Counted from the stretch's first letter, positions 1-9,319 are shown. The stretch: DNA of 64,000 nt from Bacillota bacterium (GCA_023410645.1 JAEYPQ010000073.1:13557-77556); one strand, 5' to 3'. Notes: generated from the letters alone by a model not told the origin. A program made the numbers and translations.

Positions 1-477
1 TTTATCCACTCTTACAGTAAATGTATTTACTTTTATTTTTTCTTCAGTATATGGTAGTATTTTATTTTCTCCTGTAAAATATGGATTAGGATCTACTGAT
101 ATATTATTTTCTCTTACTTCAAAATGTAGATGTGCCCCAGTTACAAATCCAGTTGCACCCATATATCCAATTATTTGTCCTTCTTCTACTATATCACCAA
201 TGTCAACACAAACTGTACCAATTTTCATATGTGCATATACCGTACTTATATTTCCACCGTGTTGAATATGTACAAAGTTTCCATAGCTTCCTGATTTATA
301 TCCAGATATATTTTTCTCAACATTAACTACTTTTCCTCTAGCACATGCAATTATATAATCTAATTGATATCCTTGTCTTACAAAGTCAATTCCTATATGT
401 TTGTATGGATTACCATTTAAAATTTGATTTCCATAATCTAATGTAATTAATTCTTGTTTACTTTTTAATACATTCAT
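1..477 (-). CDS. M23-family endolysin (3' end cut by window edge)
   Basis: This is a partial gene of 159 codons, open at base 1. It encodes a zinc metallopeptidase of the lysostaphin/M23 type that would cut peptide cross-links in peptidoglycan. The Zn motif is visible as HIGID near residues 27-31 (H..xD) and HLHFEV near residue 117 (HxH), with the usual GNFVHIQHGG and VYAHM strands between them. There is no signal peptide, so release would need a holin. A GGAGGT ribosome site precedes the ATG at 477. It lies downstream of the tail fibre gene and is the likely lysis enzyme of the tail locus. The C-terminal wall-binding part, if any, is outside the window. Confidence 0.85.
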   Translation of the reverse strand, partial: MNVLKSKQELITLDYGNQILNGNPYKHIGIDFVRQGYQLDYIIACARGKVVNVEKNISGYKSGSYGNFVHIQHGGNISTVYAHMKIGTVCVDIGDIVEEGQIIGYMGATGFVTGAHLHFEVRENNISVDPNPYFTGENKILPYTEEKIKVNTFTVRVDK

Positions 478-601
478 TATAATTACCTCCATGTTTTCTA
501 TTTTTAAAACAATATAAAATAGATACTTCTAATTTAATTCTTTTTATTAAGATTTAAGTTAGTTTGCTAAATAAAAATTAAGACAGTTTTATTTTACTGC
601 T

Positions 602-2233
602 TTAATTTTTTATATCTACAAATTGCAATTCAACATATCTTATTTGACCTTGCGGTTCACCATTTGCACCAGTTTGAGTGTTAGTTATAATACCTTTAAA
701 AACAGTCCATTCATTTGGCAGACTATTAAATGCAATTCTATTTGTTGACATTCTATTTAATCTAGCATTATTTATAGCTCCCCACACTATATCAAAAGTA
801 AAAGAGTAACCATGATAACCACCACTTTGGTTAAACAATCCTATTTGTATTCCAGGTACACTAGTATTATTACAATTATCCGTTAGTATAGCAAAACATC
901 TGGCATATCTGGTATATCCAGTAGGTACTGGTACTGTATTTACACCAGGCTTATAATTATAAAAAATATTACCCAAATCTTTCCACTCTGCCCTTGTAAC
1001 AGACACTGGTGTATCTCCTGCTATGCCAAAAATCGGAAAACTATAAACTATTCTTTCTTTTACTAAATTATATAATTCTGTACCTTTATTAACTGATAAA
1101 GCATCTGTTGAACTTGTACTGTCAAATCTATCCACCACCACAGAGCTTATTGGGACACTATTTTTTGCTTTAATAATGGAATACTGAACTAAATAAGGTT
1201 GTAAATTATTGTGAGCTTGACTACCTCCCGTATAAGTAGTAGAGTATCCCTTGTTTTGCATTCCCAAAAATTCAGATCCAATAGCTGTACCGCTAGCAGC
1301 TATATTACCTTCTGTACCCCTGCTATTGACATTATGGTTATGATTTGGTATTTGATCTACTGTTAAAGTATGTGTTTTAGATCCACCAATTTTACCTAAA
1401 GTATTAAATTCGGATTGAGAACTATCATATGATACCACAATTTTACCTTTTTTATTTGGGAGATTAAACGTTGTAGAACCATCACCATTTCCATAAGTAG
1501 TTCCTATAACATCAAATAATTCTTTATATTCTGTTCTTGATACAGCTCTACCATCCTCAATAAGCCAATTGCTAGGGGGATTGGCAGAAGGATAATATCC
1601 TTCAAATCCAATAGGAAGTGTATCTGAATTTACAGTACCCTCACTATCAAATTTAATTCCATCAGGACCAAATATAATTAAATATTTTCCATCTTGTACT
1701 GTGGTATAAAAATATTCTGGAAAATCTAAGTTTATACTAGTTGCAATTGCTAATTTAATATAAAACATTTTTCCTTTTGTAAATCCACTTGCTCCCAAAT
1801 CTCCTTCAATTAGGCTTTCAATCGAAAATTCACTCTTATTTTCATTATATGTTATTTTTGATATATCTATATAAAATGGACCATATTCAGTACCCTGATT
1901 TTCTCCATATTCATTATAAGGAGTTTCACTGGACCAATATTTTATATACTTTACATCGTACTCTCCTAAATATGTTAATTTACCTGTTGCCTTTAATTCA
2001 ACCTGTTCATCAACATCATTAAGTCTTCTAGATTCAATATTATTAAAATATGGAGTGCGAAAAATTTCAACGTTCAATGGTTTACTACTGCTTGAAGTAT
2101 TTCCTCTACTATCTACTACTGTTACTTTAACATAATCTTTTCCATCTTTCAAACTCTTTATTAAATCATCGCTATTTGAGTAAATTGTATCTGCTAAAAG
2201 AGAGTATCCATTTGGAAGATTTAAACCGCTCAT
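602..2233 (-). CDS. Tail fibre / receptor-binding protein with phage tail collar domain
   Basis: A 543-residue structural protein. The N-terminus (about 1-65) looks like the second half of an Ig-like domain with a VTVVDSRGNTSS strand. A Tail_Collar domain lies at about 205-300, with PIGFEGYYP, the WLIEDGRAVSRTEY and LPNKKGKIVV motifs and a QIPNHNHNV His-rich loop. The last 190 residues are an unassigned beta-rich tip that could bind the receptor. Start chosen at the ATG at 2233: it has an AGGAGGTG site and overlaps the previous stop as TAATG. A GTG at 2266 in the same frame is less likely because it lies before the ribosome site. Function in adsorption is inferred from the domain and its position after the tail hub. 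Confidence 0.8.
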   Translation of the reverse strand: MSGLNLPNGYSLLADTIYSNSDDLIKSLKDGKDYVKVTVVDSRGNTSSSSKPLNVEIFRTPYFNNIESRRLNDVDEQVELKATGKLTYLGEYDVKYIKYWSSETPYNEYGENQGTEYGPFYIDISKITYNENKSEFSIESLIEGDLGASGFTKGKMFYIKLAIATSINLDFPEYFYTTVQDGKYLIIFGPDGIKFDSEGTVNSDTLPIGFEGYYPSANPPSNWLIEDGRAVSRTEYKELFDVIGTTYGNGDGSTTFNLPNKKGKIVVSYDSSQSEFNTLGKIGGSKTHTLTVDQIPNHNHNVNSRGTEGNIAASGTAIGSEFLGMQNKGYSTTYTGGSQAHNNLQPYLVQYSIIKAKNSVPISSVVVDRFDSTSSTDALSVNKGTELYNLVKERIVYSFPIFGIAGDTPVSVTRAEWKDLGNIFYNYKPGVNTVPVPTGYTRYARCFAILTDNCNNTSVPGIQIGLFNQSGGYHGYSFTFDIVWGAINNARLNRMSTNRIAFNSLPNEWTVFKGIITNTQTGANGEPQGQIRYVELQFVDIKN

Positions 2234-3150
2234 TATAGTAACACCTCCTCTATTTTTCCGTTCCACTCTATTATTACTTTTTTTAGAGTGGCTCCGTTCT
2301 TGGCTGAAAGACTAATATCTTTTATAGCAATATGAGCATCAGACAAATTACCAAATGGGCCAAATCCTGCTACTATATCACTTAATTCATCATCGATACT
2401 AGTCCCTCCCCTCATACCAAAGATACCAAAAACAGGAGTCTCCGGATTACTATTTTTAATATAGCATGTGCCTTCTTTTGTTGTCATTCCTAGTAATGTT
2501 GTGCCAATATAAGTACATAGATTAACTCTTATTTTTGCTGAATTATTATTTGGCAGTAGATTATATAAATTATTAGCTAGATTAGCGAGATCTAGAGTAA
2601 AATTCTTAGATGTAATATCTTCTTCTTTTATACTTTTCCATACATTATTTACATACATATCTAAGTATACTTTATAGTTGTAATTTACATTAGTTATATC
2701 AGAAATAGATATATTTAAATCATTACCTATATTAAAATCTATATTAGAATTAATAGTACTTGCTATGTAACCTACCGGCGTTGTTACCGTTTTCTCTGTA
2801 CCACTATCAAATGTTACTGATCCACCATTTGTACTTTTGAATATAATTCTACAACCATTTATCTGATTACTTCCATATCCTTTATCAAACCAAAAATACT
2901 CAGTTTCAGATGGGAAGTAAGTCACTCCACTTCCTCTATTAGGAGAATTAGCTTTTATTTGCCCACCATAGTTATTTCCTTCAGTATACACATCTGCTAT
3001 TATGTTATATCCAAAATAATATCCATTATCTATTGCCCATGTTAATTTCCAACGTATACCTAGTTTAGATCCATCTCTTGTTGTTTCATATTCAACGGTA
3101 TAGTTTATATGTCCCCATTGTACTTCTTTACCTTGTACGAATACTTGCAT
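2233..3150 (-). CDS. Phage minor structural protein, DUF859-like
   Basis: A 305-residue beta-rich protein, close in style to the siphophage minor structural family DUF859, although full members are about twice as long. The C-terminus (SDAHIAIKDISLSAKNGATLKK) looks like the first half of an Ig-like domain whose second half starts the next gene. ATG at 3150 follows an AGGAGG site. The TAA stop overlaps the next ATG by one base, so translation is probably coupled. It sits between the tail hub and the collar fibre, and is likely part of the tail tip. Family assignment is by pattern memory and not proven. Confidence 0.6.
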   Translation of the reverse strand: MQVFVQGKEVQWGHINYTVEYETTRDGSKLGIRWKLTWAIDNGYYFGYNIIADVYTEGNNYGGQIKANSPNRGSGVTYFPSETEYFWFDKGYGSNQINGCRIIFKSTNGGSVTFDSGTEKTVTTPVGYIASTINSNIDFNIGNDLNISISDITNVNYNYKVYLDMYVNNVWKSIKEEDITSKNFTLDLANLANNLYNLLPNNNSAKIRVNLCTYIGTTLLGMTTKEGTCYIKNSNPETPVFGIFGMRGGTSIDDELSDIVAGFGPFGNLSDAHIAIKDISLSAKNGATLKKVIIEWNGKIEEVLL

Positions 3151-3162
3151 TACTTATCCCTC

Positions 3163-5037
3163 CTATCCATCTTTATCATAAGATATTCCAACTCTTCCAT
3201 CTTGTAATACTGTAAATCTCATTTTTCCTACATTTAAACGTTCGAAAAATGTTGCTCTATCAAATGTGGAATTCTCACCATTAAATTCTGCTTTTACTTT
3301 GCCTGTCTCTCTATTTTTTATTACTGTTCCCTCAGCACCAAAGATTGACTTAGTATTTTTTATTATACTTTCTACTTCTAGACCATTATATCCAAAAGAG
3401 TAATTCATGCCAACTACTTCTCCTGGGTAACTCTGATATCCTAATTTTGAACCTTTATTAAACATACAATCACTAAATAAAACATAATTATTATCACTAA
3501 AAAGTTCAATTTTAACTTGTGATGTTGGGCTGTTCACTGAAAATTCCACCTCATTAAAAGTATTAGGTTCAATTTCAAGATTATATATTTGTTCTGTTCC
3601 GCTTGTTATTTTAACCTTTACATTTGCAAGCTCTAATTTATATATAATACAGCTAAATGTATAATCTGTATTCTCCTTTATTTTTATAGGGGCAAATTGT
3701 ACACTACCATTATTTATTTTAATTGCAGATTTAGAAATTGTATTATCCATAATTTCTTTATTTTGTTCTATGGCTACATTACCACTTTTTATATTGCCAA
3801 CATACTCTAAACGTAAAGTGCTGTCTTGTATAAGATTAAGTCCACCCGCTTGCTGTAAATTTATACTTACATTTTCAACATTTTGTGTCATTTGAATTAT
3901 CTGACTGCTATTTTCATTTGTTTTACTCGCAACTGATTGTATTATTTGATCTTGTTTATTTACTATGATTTCTGTTCTTTTAGCAATTTCTAACGCAGTT
4001 ACAGGATTCTCATATTCAATGCTAGCTTTGGTTATACTAGGTGCTTCAAATCCTATTTCTACCCCCTCAATGTTAATCCTTAATATTATTGTATTTACAT
4101 TTTCACCAGATTTATTTTTTATGGTTACGATATCACCAACTTCAAGATATGGATATAAACAATTTTTCAGTGTCATGCCAGAATACCCAAATCCTTTTGC
4201 TTTGTTATATATGGAATTTATAAGCTTTTGCCTTTTTTCTTGTGTATATGCAAATGGATTATCAGTAATCATTAAATAATTCTCACCATATTCTGCAATA
4301 CCCTCTTCCCATCTAATAGTAACATTTTCACCTTCGAATTCTGAATTTTCAATACCTACTATTGTTATAGGATTTATATCTTTTTTATTTTCAAATTCAT
4401 CATAATCATTTATATCTATAACTACATCTGTTGTATTTGCAAATACCAATTTCAGTTTGTCATTTACTATTTTTGCAAAGTTGCAACTTATACCTGCAAT
4501 AGCGCTTACTACATGCCCAAATTGAGATCCTTCAAATTGATTACTATCAACAATAAATTCTGAATTATCAAAGTCAATAGAATTGAGTTCAACACCACAT
4601 TTAATACAACATTCTTCAAGTACATCTGAAGCTGTGACATTACCACTTGCATAGTCTAAATCTGATTGATAGGTGTTTGCAAACTTTAAGCCATAATCAT
4701 ATGCGGTTACTTTTACGCTTTCTTTTGTATCACTCTCTTCTACATTATAAACAATAAAAGTTCCATAATCTATTGCTTCCCATGTACCATCTTCAAGTCT
4801 ATACTCTTTGTATGCTCTAAATTCTTTTTGTCTGAAATCAAAATTAATATCTTCATAATCAAACTCAAGTCTCTTCATTATAAAATTTTGTAAGAAATTA
4901 CCATCTTTATAACAATCATCATAAAGATTAAACCACAGATATATCCTATCTGTGGCTCCTTTTAATATAATATAATCTCTTTCTACTACACTATCTTTTT
5001 TTAGTGCACTTTTTAAAGCAGTAGAAACATTTTTCAT
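3163..5037 (-). CDS. Tail-associated baseplate hub protein
   Basis: A 624-residue protein immediately downstream of the distal-tail-like gene, in the place of the siphophage tail-associated (Tal/gp27-like hub) protein. The N-terminal 330 residues carry hub-like features, including RDYIILKGATDRIYLWF and a FRQKEFRAYKEYRLEDGTWEAI segment. The middle (about 355-395) is predicted coiled coil (KRTEIIVNKQDQIIQS). The C-terminal part has a carbohydrate-module-like beta region and an INxxG-type end (FGAEGTVIKNRETGKVKAEF). I see no peptidase motif. The ATG overlaps the previous stop as TAATG, after a GAGGTGG ribosome site. Confidence 0.7.
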   Translation of the reverse strand: MKNVSTALKSALKKDSVVERDYIILKGATDRIYLWFNLYDDCYKDGNFLQNFIMKRLEFDYEDINFDFRQKEFRAYKEYRLEDGTWEAIDYGTFIVYNVEESDTKESVKVTAYDYGLKFANTYQSDLDYASGNVTASDVLEECCIKCGVELNSIDFDNSEFIVDSNQFEGSQFGHVVSAIAGISCNFAKIVNDKLKLVFANTTDVVIDINDYDEFENKKDINPITIVGIENSEFEGENVTIRWEEGIAEYGENYLMITDNPFAYTQEKRQKLINSIYNKAKGFGYSGMTLKNCLYPYLEVGDIVTIKNKSGENVNTIILRINIEGVEIGFEAPSITKASIEYENPVTALEIAKRTEIIVNKQDQIIQSVASKTNENSSQIIQMTQNVENVSINLQQAGGLNLIQDSTLRLEYVGNIKSGNVAIEQNKEIMDNTISKSAIKINNGSVQFAPIKIKENTDYTFSCIIYKLELANVKVKITSGTEQIYNLEIEPNTFNEVEFSVNSPTSQVKIELFSDNNYVLFSDCMFNKGSKLGYQSYPGEVVGMNYSFGYNGLEVESIIKNTKSIFGAEGTVIKNRETGKVKAEFNGENSTFDRATFFERLNVGKMRFTVLQDGRVGISYDKDG

Positions 5038-5411
5038 TATTCTACCACCTCACTACTCTTTTCCAATACAACATCAAATTCAGCATATCTTTCTCCATAT
5101 TTACTATAAACTAAATTTTTTGCTCCCTTTGTTACTATAAAATTATATTTTTTATAACTTCTTGTATTTGGATTCCAAACTTCATATTCACCATCAATAA
5201 AATTATCATTGTATTCTTTTATTGTTTCTCCATCCAATTGTCCCAGCTTTATTCCTATTGTTATAGTATTATAAGAAGCATAAATCACTTTTATACTTCC
5301 ATCTGCTTTTATAGATTTATTTAAAACAACTGGTTGTTCATCAAATTCATAGCCTTCACTTAAAATATTATTAAATTTATATATTTCTTTTTTTATTAAA
5401 TAATCTTCCAT
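5037..5411 (-). CDS. Distal-tail-like small tail protein
   Basis: A 124-residue protein between the tape measure and hub genes, the position held by the distal tail protein (Dit) in siphophages, though much shorter than a full Dit (about 250 residues). It resembles small tail proteins of the DUF6711 type. Start chosen at the ATG at 5411, five bases after AGGAGGTG; a GTG two codons earlier overlaps the ribosome site. The predicted fold is beta-rich with two strands around NTITIGIKLGQLDG. Role in tail tip assembly is inferred from position only. Confidence 0.55.
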   Translation of the reverse strand: MEDYLIKKEIYKFNNILSEGYEFDEQPVVLNKSIKADGSIKVIYASYNTITIGIKLGQLDGETIKEYNDNFIDGEYEVWNPNTRSYKKYNFIVTKGAKNLVYSKYGERYAEFDVVLEKSSEVVE

Positions 5412-5420
5412 ACGCACCTC

Positions 5421-7055
5421 CTAGAAGCCATACTGTAATTCTAATTTTTTATTTACTTTATTTGTACTTTTTGCAACTTTCTCACCATCTAATTCAACGG
5501 TAGAATTTACTACTATTTCCTTATTATCACCAATTGATTGTAATGTTGCTTGTGTTTTATCTTCTTTTTCCACTTGCATTGTTGCTGTAGAAGTTAAATT
5601 AGCACTTAATTTACCTGTTTCTAGCTCTATTGTTTTTTGCATATCGTTAAATACACCATCTAGATTATCGCTAAACCCTTCTCCTAAGCCTAGTGCTAAA
5701 TATTTACCAACTTCATCTCTGAATTTCTTAGAAGGTGAATGTATTCCAAAAAAACCTTTTATTCCATTGATAATTGTACTACACCATTCCTTCATTTTAT
5801 TAGCTAGCCATGTGATTGAACCACTTAGACCATTCCATATTCCTTCCACAATTCCTTTACCTATATCATACATACTTGTAAATATTAAACCAAATGCATT
5901 AACTATACACATTAATATACTTGGTATCTGTCCGATTAATGAAGGAATTGCATTAACTAGTCCAGCAATTAACATGAATATAATTTGTACACCCATAGCT
6001 ACTATTTTAGGTAAATTGTTATTAAATGCATCAAATAATTTGTTAATAATTGTAGGAACCTTTTCAATTAATTGAGGTAAAGCTTCAATAATTCCCATAA
6101 TTAAAGCTAATAGAATTTCAATTCCTGTATCTATAATTAAATCTATATTATTTATTAGTGTTTCAACTATTATTAATACACAATCTACCATTGCAGGAAT
6201 CAGTGTAGGTAGTATTTGTGCTATACCTTGTATTAAAGCCATTAATATTTGAATACCTGCATTTAATATAATTGGTAAATTCTCAACTATAGTATTAATT
6301 ATATTATTTATGCATGATACAATTACAGGAATAATATTTGGTAAGCTTAATACTATACCATTTAGCAATTCAACTAATATATTTATGCCTAGTTCAACTA
6401 TTTGGGGTAATAATTCAAAGATACCATTAAGTAAAGTTGTAATTATATTTAATGCTGTTTGAGTTATTAGTGGCAAGTTACTGGTTATAGAATTAATAAA
6501 ACTTAATACTATTTGTATTGCCATATTAATTACTTGAGGTAACATATCAGATGCCTGTTGTAACAATAAAACTAAACTTTCGCTAAGTTTTTGGCTAAAT
6601 GCTTCTATTCCACCAGTTTCAAATGCTCCTTGTAGTCCTGCTATTGTATCATTCAAAAGCGGGAAAACATTATTTACAAGTGCACCACTTATTCCTTCTG
6701 TTAAACTACCTGTTAATGTATTAAAATTATCTTTAAGGGTAGTCATTTGTTCTCCAACAGCCGGACTTTGCTCTTGCATATATTGAAAAAACTGTTTGCC
6801 GACATCTACAGCTTTAGATATTGATTTTCCAACCGCATCAACTGCCATCTTTGCACCTTTAAAAGCTATATTTCCAATATTTCCAAATCCACTTAAAGCT
6901 GTTTTTGTAATGTCCATAACCCCACTAAAAGCTGTATTTGTTATCTCTAATAACCCACTTAAGGCCGTATTTGCTATAGATGCTATTTTACTAAATGAAC
7001 TTTTAATTTCTGGCTCGTTAATCTGTATATCTATTATAATTATATTATCATCCAT
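5421..7055 (-). CDS. Short tail tape measure protein
   Basis: A 544-residue protein with the hallmarks of a tape measure: a helical N-terminus, a long run of hydrophobic repeats with LPxII and GIxxLP motifs spaced about 38-40 residues apart (about residues 150-430), and a C-terminal helical part. The first 70 residues hold an 11-residue repeat (NTALSGLLEIT, NTAFSGVMDIT, KTALSGFGNIG). The protein is short for a siphophage tape measure (often 700-1500 residues), which predicts a short tail. ATG follows an AAAGGAG site. It lies directly after the chaperone pair and a zinc-ribbon gene, before the distal tail gene. Confidence 0.85.
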   Translation of the reverse strand: MDDNIIIIDIQINEPEIKSSFSKIASIANTALSGLLEITNTAFSGVMDITKTALSGFGNIGNIAFKGAKMAVDAVGKSISKAVDVGKQFFQYMQEQSPAVGEQMTTLKDNFNTLTGSLTEGISGALVNNVFPLLNDTIAGLQGAFETGGIEAFSQKLSESLVLLLQQASDMLPQVINMAIQIVLSFINSITSNLPLITQTALNIITTLLNGIFELLPQIVELGINILVELLNGIVLSLPNIIPVIVSCINNIINTIVENLPIILNAGIQILMALIQGIAQILPTLIPAMVDCVLIIVETLINNIDLIIDTGIEILLALIMGIIEALPQLIEKVPTIINKLFDAFNNNLPKIVAMGVQIIFMLIAGLVNAIPSLIGQIPSILMCIVNAFGLIFTSMYDIGKGIVEGIWNGLSGSITWLANKMKEWCSTIINGIKGFFGIHSPSKKFRDEVGKYLALGLGEGFSDNLDGVFNDMQKTIELETGKLSANLTSTATMQVEKEDKTQATLQSIGDNKEIVVNSTVELDGEKVAKSTNKVNKKLELQYGF

Positions 7056-7099
7056 TTAGAAACTCCTTTCCAGTCAGGCTCATAGGCTCAATTTAAAGA

Positions 7100-7231
7100 C
7101 TAATTTTTAATTAATATTTCAATTTCTTTTTTACAATTTTTACATATAAAAAAAATACCTTTAGATTCAGCACCTTTTTCATACTTTAATATTTTCTTAT
7201 CACAATATGGACAAATATACCATTTTCTCAT
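7100..7231 (-). CDS. Small zinc-ribbon protein, Cys-rich KTR-like
   Basis: A 43-residue protein with two CPxC / CxxC knuckles (ICPYCDKK and ICKNCKKE) that make a zinc ribbon, similar to the small cysteine-rich KTR proteins and Com-like proteins found in phages. Start chosen at the ATG at 7231, which follows AGGTGATGAC; a longer reading to 7321 would add a hydrophobic stretch without a better ribosome site. It lies between the chaperone and tape measure genes. Function unknown; nucleic-acid or protein binding is possible. Confidence 0.6.
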   Translation of the reverse strand: MRKWYICPYCDKKILKYEKGAESKGIFFICKNCKKEIEILIKN

Positions 7232-7419
7232 GTCATCACCTGCACTTTTAATTGATTCCAAAATTATATTAGAACTTACAAGTGTAATAAAAAAGATATA
7301 TATATTGAAAAGACGCCACATGCATATAGCATTGACGTTCCTTTCTTTTATAAATCATTTTTCATAGTTATACAATTTGTAATAATCAAATTAATTTGAG
7401 ACCCTTACAAAATTCAGTA

Positions 7420-7995
7420 TTACCAAAAAACACTTCCAAAATCTTTTTCTTTCTCTTCGACTGTACGTATATCAGGTAATGCATATATTTTTTTTAACTT
7501 TTTATAATGATTTTTTGTATCTTTATCTTTAATTTTTGATAAATCTATTGATCTATATCCCATTATTTTAGCTATTTGAGTATCTTCATTTAAACCATTA
7601 AACATTGCTTTAAATTCCCACCAGTGCAAATGTTTAACTTTATTCAAGTTTTTTTGATACTGTTCTAAAAAAGCATCAAAAATATAGTCTGCATCAAATT
7701 CATAGCTATAAATTCTTTTTGCTTTATCTTCAGTACTGTTAGAATTAATTAATTCTTCCTTTTGTTCCTTCCCGCATCGGTAAAACCAAAGCATATCTTG
7801 TATAGCAATATTTATATCTTTAATTTTTGATAAATCATAATAGAGATTAAGAGCAAGTAGAACTTTATCTTTTTCAGACACTTTATTATCTTGCATAAGT
7901 AGTTCAAATTTAATAGAAGTTCGAAAGTCCGTATTTATTTTGAATCCACTTTGAGTTGTTTCAGGTAGTTTGTCTAATAATATATTAGTTAACAT
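7420..7995 (-). CDS. Tail assembly chaperone, phage Gp15 family
   Basis: A 191-residue protein of the phage Gp15 type (pfam06854): the N-terminus has DFRTSIKFE, the middle LALNLYYD, and the C-terminal half HWWEFKAMFNGLNEDTQIAKIMGYR, typical of the family. These proteins act as the second tail assembly chaperone that coats the tape measure. The ATG at 7995 follows GGAAG. The gene lies in the same reading frame as its upstream neighbour and is parted from it only by a TAG stop and one TAT codon, so a read-through fusion is conceivable. Confidence 0.8.
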   Translation of the reverse strand: MLTNILLDKLPETTQSGFKINTDFRTSIKFELLMQDNKVSEKDKVLLALNLYYDLSKIKDINIAIQDMLWFYRCGKEQKEELINSNSTEDKAKRIYSYEFDADYIFDAFLEQYQKNLNKVKHLHWWEFKAMFNGLNEDTQIAKIMGYRSIDLSKIKDKDTKNHYKKLKKIYALPDIRTVEEKEKDFGSVFW

Positions 7996-7998
7996 ATA

Positions 7999-8352
7999 CT
8001 ACTTCCTTTTTTGTACTCTTCTTTGTTCTCTGTTGGGTTGATATCTGTCAAAAGCATTTTCTAATCCTTTTTGTTGTTCTACTTTTTCTTTAACTATATC
8101 TTCAAATGCACTTATACAATCTTTCAAGTTGTTCTTTTCTCCAAAAACGTTAAGTGATGTACCTTTACCAAAAACATTGTCAAAAAATTCTTTTATTATC
8201 TTACATTCTACTTTTATAGTTTCAGATAATTTCATATCCTTTTTTTCATATGACTCAGCCTTTTCTTTTACTTTTTGTGCTTCATTTTCAAAAATTTCAA
8301 CAAAATCAGCATCTAAAAAATCAAAATCAACTTCTACTCCTCTTATTTTCAT
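7999..8352 (-). CDS. Tail assembly chaperone, first component
   Basis: A 117-residue, highly charged helical protein, in the place of the first tail chaperone (gpG-like; DUF6673-type) between the major tail protein and Gp15. The body is rich in Lys/Glu (EKAESYEKKDMKLSETIKVE), and the C-terminus is basic (NREQRRVQKRK). ATG follows AGGAGGAATAATAG. It ends with TAG, with Gp15 starting in frame six bases later. Assignment rests on position, size and composition. Confidence 0.65.
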   Translation of the reverse strand: MKIRGVEVDFDFLDADFVEIFENEAQKVKEKAESYEKKDMKLSETIKVECKIIKEFFDNVFGKGTSLNVFGEKNNLKDCISAFEDIVKEKVEQQKGLENAFDRYQPNREQRRVQKRK

Positions 8353-8355
8353 CTA

Positions 8356-8853
8356 TTATTCCTCCTCTTCTGCTCCTTCTGTAAATGTTGCAGATTGCCA
8401 ATTATCAGTTGTACTAGCTATACCTTCAATTATATCTCCTTGTGCTGCAAAAGTACCGCTATATTGGTAAGCATCTGTTCCGTCACCATCAGCATCTGGA
8501 ATTATTGAATATGATCTTTTTTTAGCTTTATATGCTCCAGCTGTTGTAGTTTCTTCATTGAAGTTAACTGTTATTATTTCAACAATTTTGCCAGTTAGTT
8601 CTTTATCATGTACTTCTACTATCACATCTTGAACAGTATTATCTGTCATTCTATCGAAATTATATGCTATTTCTGTTGCATATCCTGTAACATCTTTTCT
8701 TTGTGTCTTTTCGTCAACATATCTTCTTTCATAAGTACTTGAATTTAAACTTTTTCCACTTTCAGTAAATCCTGTCATTCTAGCATAAGTATTAGTGCTA
8801 TCGGCAGTTTTCATAAAATTTACAATATCAGCTCTGTTATACAATTTTCCCAT
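8356..8853 (-). CDS. Major tail tube protein
   Basis: A 165-residue protein in the canonical position before the tail chaperones. It has the mixed beta pattern of tail tube proteins and a central region reading TGYATEIAYNFDRMTDNTV and VEVHDKELTGKIVEI. A flexible acidic C-terminus ends in several Glu. Start chosen at the ATG at 8853, which has a GGGGG ribosome site; an in-frame ATG at 8871 lacks one. It would form the hexamer-ring tube of the tail. Identification by position and fold pattern. Confidence 0.7.
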   Translation of the reverse strand: MGKLYNRADIVNFMKTADSTNTYARMTGFTESGKSLNSSTYERRYVDEKTQRKDVTGYATEIAYNFDRMTDNTVQDVIVEVHDKELTGKIVEIITVNFNEETTTAGAYKAKKRSYSIIPDADGDGTDAYQYSGTFAAQGDIIEGIASTTDNWQSATFTEGAEEEE

Positions 8854-8854
8854 T

Positions 8855-9268
8855 TTAATTTCCCCCTTCAAAGTAAATAACTTGCATTTCTATTATGTAA
8901 TTAGAAACTGTATCTGTTTTTTGCAAAATATATCCTAGTTTTATACATTCAATACTTTGCACACCAGGCATAACAGGCAAGTTATTTGACTTATTTTGTG
9001 TTTCAATCCATTTACTGAAATCTTCAAAAAATTTACTATTAGCAAGATTTTGAAGATTAGAAAATGGAGCATTAACAACAAAATCAAATGCAATCTGCCT
9101 TAAACTACTACCATCTGCATATCGCTTGTAAATCAGATCAGATGGTTTTATATCTATAGTAAATCCCTCTATAATCTCATCTACATAATCAACATTTATT
9201 ATTCCATTTTCAAGAAATGGACATGTTGATATAAATTCTTTAATTAATTCTATCTTTGATTTAGCCAT
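8855..9268 (-). CDS. Tail terminator / minor capsid-like protein (pfam12691-like)
   Basis: A 137-residue protein resembling the phage Minor_capsid_3 family: CPFLENGIINVDYVDEIIEGFTIDI is the typical N-terminal motif, and the C-terminus SNYIIEMQVIYFE is the closing strand. Such proteins usually cap the tail tube. Start chosen at the ATG at 9268 because AGAGGAG precedes it; a longer reading from 9319 has a weaker site. It overlaps the major tail gene's upstream region with almost no gap. It is the first gene of the tail transcript; no head gene lies upstream of it. Confidence 0.6.
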   Translation of the reverse strand: MAKSKIELIKEFISTCPFLENGIINVDYVDEIIEGFTIDIKPSDLIYKRYADGSSLRQIAFDFVVNAPFSNLQNLANSKFFEDFSKWIETQNKSNNLPVMPGVQSIECIKLGYILQKTDTVSNYIIEMQVIYFEGGN

Positions 9269-9319
9269 TTTAATATACTCCTCTACATCTTTGCAAATAT
9301 CTTTTCTTCTCTTTACCAT

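Noticed and set aside
132..326. 64-codon plus-strand frame at the left edge
   Set aside because: It is antisense to the M23 endolysin, has no ribosome site and an odd Tyr/His/Gln-rich content.
7990..8020. Possible programmed -1 frameshift at the A-run before the Gp15 gene
   Set aside because: The zero-frame codons CAA AAA AGG do not make a proper X-XXY-YYZ heptamer, and both genes are already in the same frame, so a frameshift would not join them.
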